Part shown: piece by piece, positions 13,849-17,407 of the stretch | How the letters are laid out: every line of letters begins with the position of its first letter | Numbering within the stretch: position 1 is the first letter of the stretch | Source: an uncultured bacterium | Lineage (GTDB): Bacteria; Verrucomicrobiota; Verrucomicrobiia; Opitutales; Intestinicryptomonadaceae | Direction of reading: 5' to 3' | Assembly (NCBI GenBank): GCA_905214995.1 | Contig: CAJMOT010000039.1 | Span: 1-17,407 of the forward strand | Length of the DNA: 17,407 bases | Notes under the pieces: generated by a model | Told to the model about the DNA's origin: nothing | What the model saw: only the letters and a program-made list of their open reading frames with translations | Database searches by the model: none | Translations under genes and position numbers: made by a program

Positions 13849-15948
13849 TTATTCCGAAACCGTGTAGAGGCTCGGGTCGACGCCCTGCAAAAAGCGGCTC
13901 GGCTCGCGCATTTCGTAGTTGCCGCCCACAACGCTCACGCGCGGGTAGGATATCACGAGGCAGTCCATCGCGCGCGTGGCGGCCACGTAGAACAGCCTGC
14001 GCTCCTCGTCCACGTCGCCGTCGTCTATGCTGCGCTTCGTCGGGAACAGCCCGTCCGCCGCGCTTATCAGAAACACCACGGGAAATTCGAGCCCCTTCGC
14101 CTGGTGGACGGTCATTAGCCTCACCCTGTCGGAAGAATCCGCCGACTGAGAGCTCTCCGCCTCGGAAATTTCAAGCGTGACGTTGGCGAGAAAATCCTCC
14201 ATGCCCGCAAAGCGCGACGCGTATTCGAAGAGCGAGTCGAAATCCTGGCACCTGTCTTCCCAGTCCTCATAGGCGGTTTTCATGGCGTCGCGGTACCAGC
14301 CCGAGCACGCCAGCCTCACGGCTTCCTTCGGGCCCGAAAGCGGAACGGCGGCGGGCTCGGGAGGCTGCGCCGCATCCGCTTTCGCGCCCCCGCCACCGGA
14401 AAGCATTTCGTCGAAAAAGTCCGCCTGCGCGGGCGCGGCGGACGGGCGGGCCGCTTCACCCGCCGCTTTCATGGCGTCGAGCGACTTGGAAATTTTGAGC
14501 AAGTCCGCCGCCATGAGCGCGAACGCCCCGCGCGCCGCCGACGGAACTTTCGCCAAAACGTCCCTGTGCGAGAGCGCCTCTACTTCCCCGATTCCGCTCT
14601 TTTTGGAGATTTCCGCAACCTTGAAAAATATCTTCGCCGCAGTCTTTTCGCCGACTTTCGGCAGAAACCTCGCAAACCTCATAAAAGACACCGAATCCCT
14701 CGGGTTTGCGGCGAATTTCAGCTGGGCTACGACGTCCTTGACGTGGGCCTGCTCGAAAAATTTCAGGCCGCTGGTGATGGCGAACGGTATCGAACGCTGC
14801 TGGAGCTGCAGCTGCATGTCCATCGCCTGAAAGTGCGAGCGGTACAAGACGGCGATGTCGGAGTATGAGCGCCGCCCTGCGGACACGAGCTCCGATATGG
14901 CGTCGCACACTCTCCTCGCCTGCGACACGCCGTCCATGGCGCGGATTACAAACGGCTTTTCAAACCCGCCGCGCGCGGGCACGAGCGTCTTGCGGTACGC
15001 CTCGTCCGAATCCATTTCGGCGAGTATGGAATTGGCGAACGCCAATATCTGCGGCGTGCTCCTGTAATTGCGCTCGATTTTGTAGATGTGCGCCGCCGGA
15101 TAGCGGTCGCGAAACTCCAGAATGTTGCCTATCTCCGCCCCGCGCCAAGAATATATGCACTGGGCGTCGTCGCCGACCGCGCTGATTCTGCCGTGCGAGG
15201 CGAGCATGTCGAGAATGTCGGACTGCAGTTTGTTGGTGTCCTGGTATTCGTCCACCAGAATGTTTTTGAAGCGCTCCGAATATTTTTGGAGGATTTCCGG
15301 ATTGTCGCGCAAAAGCATATACCAGAGCTCGAGGAGGTCGTCAAAGTCGCAGGAATTTGCCGCGCGCTTTTTTTCCGCGTAATATTCGGCGATTTCCTCT
15401 ATGTCGCCGTAGGGGGATTCGAGCCACGAAAACCTGTCGGCCATCGCGTCGCGCACCGCGGAGCGCGTGTTGCGGGCGTAGCTTATGATATCGCGCAAAA
15501 GCTTCGGCCTCGGGTTGTCCTTGTCGGCGAAATACGACGGGAAAATTTCGCTGGCCGAAGCCTTTATGAGCGATTCCGAATCGTCGGAATCGAGAATCGT
15601 GAAGTTGGGCGACAGCCCCGCCGCCTCCGCCTCTATGCGCAGAAAGCGGTTGCCGAGCGAGTGGAAGGTTCCGCCCCAAAATTCGCGCGCCTCCCTGCCC
15701 GTCAGCGCGCAGATGCGCGCGAGCATCTGGCTGGCAGCCTTGTTCGTGAAAGTAAGCAGCATTATCTCGCGCGGGGAGAGCCCGCATTCGGAGATAAGCC
15801 ACGCCACGCGGTAGGTCAGCGTGCGCGTCTTTCCCGACCCGGCGCCCGCGAGCACGAGCGCCGGCCTGTCGCACGGGGAGGTGACCGCGGCGAGCTGGTC
15901 GGGGTTGAGCTCGCCTTCAAAATCTATGTCGAGTCTGCGCACTTGCAA
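13849..15948 (-). CDS. UvrD/PcrA/Rep-type DNA helicase (SF1A)
   Basis: This is an ATP-dependent 3'-5' DNA helicase of superfamily 1A, acting in repair or replication restart. The protein has 699 residues and shows all main motifs: LNPDQLAAV (Q motif, 14-22), Walker A AGAGSGKT (34-41), LTFTNKAA (65-72), GTFHSLG (93-99), Walker B VDEYQDTN (232-239), QCIYSWRGA (263-271), NYRSTPQI (294-301), VHQAKGLEFPVVF (614-626) and VAATRAMD (655-662). Residues 494-540 are a low-complexity Ala/Gly/Pro insert in the 2B region. The protein stops about 40 residues after motif VI, so the long PcrA/UvrD C-terminal tail is missing. No ATG fits: the frame starts at TTG (15948) or at GTG two codons later, and both keep the Q motif. 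It lies 46 bp after aroQ. PcrA, UvrD and Rep cannot be told apart here. Confidence 0.92.
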   Translation of the reverse strand: MQVRRLDIDFEGELNPDQLAAVTSPCDRPALVLAGAGSGKTRTLTYRVAWLISECGLSPREIMLLTFTNKAASQMLARICALTGREAREFWGGTFHSLGNRFLRIEAEAAGLSPNFTILDSDDSESLIKASASEIFPSYFADKDNPRPKLLRDIISYARNTRSAVRDAMADRFSWLESPYGDIEEIAEYYAEKKRAANSCDFDDLLELWYMLLRDNPEILQKYSERFKNILVDEYQDTNKLQSDILDMLASHGRISAVGDDAQCIYSWRGAEIGNILEFRDRYPAAHIYKIERNYRSTPQILAFANSILAEMDSDEAYRKTLVPARGGFEKPFVIRAMDGVSQARRVCDAISELVSAGRRSYSDIAVLYRSHFQAMDMQLQLQQRSIPFAITSGLKFFEQAHVKDVVAQLKFAANPRDSVSFMRFARFLPKVGEKTAAKIFFKVAEISKKSGIGEVEALSHRDVLAKVPSAARGAFALMAADLLKISKSLDAMKAAGEAARPSAAPAQADFFDEMLSGGGGAKADAAQPPEPAAVPLSGPKEAVRLACSGWYRDAMKTAYEDWEDRCQDFDSLFEYASRFAGMEDFLANVTLEISEAESSQSADSSDRVRLMTVHQAKGLEFPVVFLISAADGLFPTKRSIDDGDVDEERRLFYVAATRAMDCLVISYPRVSVVGGNYEMREPSRFLQGVDPSLYTVSE

Positions 15949-15994
15949 AGAAGCGCGCGGGCGGCGAATCAGCCGGAACCCGCGCGCGGGAATT

Positions 15995-16432
15995 TTAATC
16001 CGCTATGGATGCGAGATAGCTCAGGGCCGCCGAATACCCGAACGCCCCGAGCCCCGCGACCGAGCCCGCGCAGACGGGAGCCGTGAGAGACAAATGGCGG
16101 AAATCCTCGCGCCTTGCCACGTTGGAAATGTGGACTTCGACGAATGTCATTCCGGAACCCGCAATGCAGTCGCGCAGCGCGACGCTCGTGTGGGCGAGGG
16201 CGCCGGGGTTTATTATGCCGTACTTCACTCCGGAATCGGCAAACCCGTAAATTTTGTCGATTATCGCGCCCTCGCAGTTCGACTGGAAGTCCGCAATCTC
16301 CGCTCCGAGCTTTTCGGCCTCCGCGCGCAGCCCCGACACGATGTCGGCGAGCGTCGCGCGCCCATAGATTTGGGGCTCGCGCTTCCCGAGCCTGTCGAGG
16401 TTTGGACCGTTTATGAGGGCGATGGTTTTCAT
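15995..16432 (-). CDS. aroQ: 3-dehydroquinate dehydratase, type II
   Basis: AroQ dehydrates 3-dehydroquinate to 3-dehydroshikimate in the shikimate pathway to aromatic amino acids. The 145 residues match the small dodecameric type II enzyme. Motifs in order are INGPNLDRLGKREPQIYG (7-24; Tyr23 as catalytic tyrosine and Arg18 in the active-site lid), SNCEGAIID (51-59), NPGALAHTSVALRD (75-88; Asn75 and His81) and EVHISN with REDFRHLS (about 98-114). The Cys in SNCEG replaces the usual variable residue and is not expected to matter. It lies 54 bp downstream of the Nif3-family gene and 46 bp upstream of the helicase gene, so it is probably in one transcript with both. A 12-bp palindrome (CCCGCGCGCGGG, 15979-15990) sits just after its stop codon. 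Confidence 0.96.
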   Translation of the reverse strand: MKTIALINGPNLDRLGKREPQIYGRATLADIVSGLRAEAEKLGAEIADFQSNCEGAIIDKIYGFADSGVKYGIINPGALAHTSVALRDCIAGSGMTFVEVHISNVARREDFRHLSLTAPVCAGSVAGLGAFGYSAALSYLASIAD

Positions 16433-16486
16433 TTTTTTATTTCCGTAAATCTTTAACCGTTTTGAATGCGCATTAGAAGAAAAAAA

Positions 16487-17269
16487 TCACAGGGGGTTGC
16501 GCATTTCTATAAAACTGCACTTCAGCCCGAACTTCTTGGCGACGAGCTCCCCGAGGGCCATCACCCCGAACCTCTCGGTGGCGTAATGCCCGCACGGATA
16601 GAGGTTGAGCCCAAGCTCCTGCGCCACGGTGAAGCGGTATTGCGAGAGCTCCCCGCACACAAGCGTGTCCGCGCCGATTGCGGCGAGCTCCTCCACGCAG
16701 CTCCCGCTTCCGCCCGAGCACACCGCGACTTTCTCCGGCTCGCGCGAGCCGAAGCGAATGGCTTTGAAAGTCTCCGGAAAGAGCGCGCCTAGCCGCCTTT
16801 CGAGCTCGTCCCTGCCGCCCTTCGGCGCGGCGGCGAGAACCCCTATCTTTTCCCCGCAAAAATCGAAGCACCGCGAGATCGCTTTCAACCCGAGCGCCTT
16901 TGCGATCAGCGCGTTGTTGCCTATGCGCGGGTGGGCGTCGAGCGGCAGGTGGCAGGCGTAGACTGCGAGGTCGGAGTCCGCGAGGGTTTTTATCTTCTCG
17001 TAATTGCGCCCCGTAAACGGAATCGGCGGCGACCAGAACATGCCGTGGTGCGCGATGAGCAAATCCGCGCCCATGTGCGCCGCAAGCTTCATCTCCCCGA
17101 GCCCCGCGTCAACGGCGGAGGCTATCGAGCGCACTTTCCCGCTGTTGGCGCATTGCAGGCCGTTTTTCGCGCCGTCGTAGTCCTTGAACTCCCCGACGCG
17201 CAGGCAGGAGTCCATAAAAGCCGTTATCTCGCCGAGGTCGGCGCACTTTTCTCTCTTCGCGTTTTTCAT
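16487..17269 (-). CDS. Nif3-like dinuclear metal-centre protein (YbgI family)
   Basis: This is a widespread cytoplasmic protein that forms toroidal hexamers with a two-metal site. Its biochemical role is not settled; some members are annotated 'GTP cyclohydrolase 1 type 2', with weak support. The metal ligands are visible: AHHGMFW (73-79; His74 and His75), CHLPLDAHP (106-114; Asp111 as bridging ligand) and GHYATE (227-232; His228 and Glu232). The 260-residue length matches the short form without the inserted PII-like domain. The ATG at 17269 overlaps the stop codon of the upstream gene (ATGA), so the two are probably translated together. It is followed by aroQ after 54 bp; that gap holds a 10-bp palindrome (AATGCGCATT, 16465-16474) and T-runs but no clear terminator. 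Confidence 0.9.
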   Translation of the reverse strand: MKNAKREKCADLGEITAFMDSCLRVGEFKDYDGAKNGLQCANSGKVRSIASAVDAGLGEMKLAAHMGADLLIAHHGMFWSPPIPFTGRNYEKIKTLADSDLAVYACHLPLDAHPRIGNNALIAKALGLKAISRCFDFCGEKIGVLAAAPKGGRDELERRLGALFPETFKAIRFGSREPEKVAVCSGGSGSCVEELAAIGADTLVCGELSQYRFTVAQELGLNLYPCGHYATERFGVMALGELVAKKFGLKCSFIEMRNPL

Positions 17270-17407
17270 GATTTTTTCGGGATTTGAATTTTTTGAGCGC
17301 GCCGCAGCTCGAGCCTGCGGTACGAGGCCGAGGAGAAGTCGAACATTCTAAACTCGCCGATTTCCAGAGGAATGCAGCCCGACAAAAAGCCCGCCGCTGC
17401 CCCCGCA
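17266..17407 (-). CDS. C-terminal end of an unidentified protein (cut by right window edge)
   Basis: An open frame enters from the right edge and gives 46 residues ending GFLSGCIPLEIGEFRMFDFS, then a short Arg-rich stretch and IPKKS before the TGA at 17268-17266. The stop shares bases with the ATG of the Nif3-family gene, the usual sign of a real cotranscribed gene; the other two minus-strand frames are either stopped early or are continuations of a shadow frame. I do not recognise the family from this fragment. The EIGEFRMFDF strand followed by SSASYRRLELRR could be the closing beta hairpin of an enzyme domain, but that is a guess. Confidence 0.55.
   Translation of the reverse strand, partial: AGAAAGFLSGCIPLEIGEFRMFDFSSASYRRLELRRAQKIQIPKKS

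Noticed and set aside
15979..15990. CCCGCGCGCGGG palindrome as an aroQ terminator
   Set aside because: It is only a 4-bp stem if looped, has no T-run on the minus strand, and the downstream helicase gene probably needs read-through.
1..17407. tRNA, rRNA, CRISPR array, transposase or phage genes
   Set aside because: No cloverleaf-like arms with a CCA or T-loop, no regularly spaced repeats and no transposase or integrase motifs were seen on either strand; a tRNA or covariance scan was not available.

Overview
This window looks like chromosomal housekeeping sequence from a GC-rich bacterium. The genes are tightly packed and the short gaps between them are AT-rich. Gene content and protein style suggest Verrucomicrobiota, perhaps an Opitutales-like lineage: a LeuA-like citramalate synthase, an OlsF-type two-domain acyltransferase, a long-loop sodium-dependent transporter, a TIG-domain lipoprotein, and few strong Shine-Dalgarno sites. 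That placement is inference, because no rRNA or marker alignment could be run. I see no tRNA, rRNA, CRISPR array, insertion sequence or phage gene.

Left part (1-5555). The start of a glycogen synthase gene (glgA, minus strand) runs off the left edge. Facing away from it is a broken gene for a small secreted protein (607-1223) whose reading frame has slipped four times. It is followed by intact queA (queuosine tRNA modification, plus strand). Two minus-strand genes come next: a TIG-domain lipoprotein and, 30 bp after it, a LOG-family nucleotide hydrolase. hemW (radical SAM heme chaperone, plus strand) diverges from the lipoprotein gene.

Right part (5563-17407). Every gene is on the minus strand, so transcription runs from right to left. 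The first block is an unidentified gene cut by the right edge, a Nif3-family metal protein (ATGA overlap), aroQ (shikimate pathway) and a UvrD/PcrA-type helicase. After a 224-bp control region come lysC, thrC, cimA, an OlsF-like aminolipid acyltransferase, a sodium-dependent amino-acid transporter and a 62-residue single-span membrane protein. lysC and thrC give the first and last steps to threonine. CimA offers a threonine-independent route to 2-oxobutyrate and so isoleucine. The last three genes are joined by 11-bp and 4-bp overlaps or short gaps. The block therefore looks like an aspartate-family amino-acid unit joined to a membrane aminolipid enzyme and a two-part transporter.

The most unusual points are the amino-acid/aminolipid/transporter unit, the structured lysC leader (promoter inside an inverted repeat, and a hairpin reaching into the ribosome binding site), and the decayed secreted-protein gene with four slips all in the same direction.
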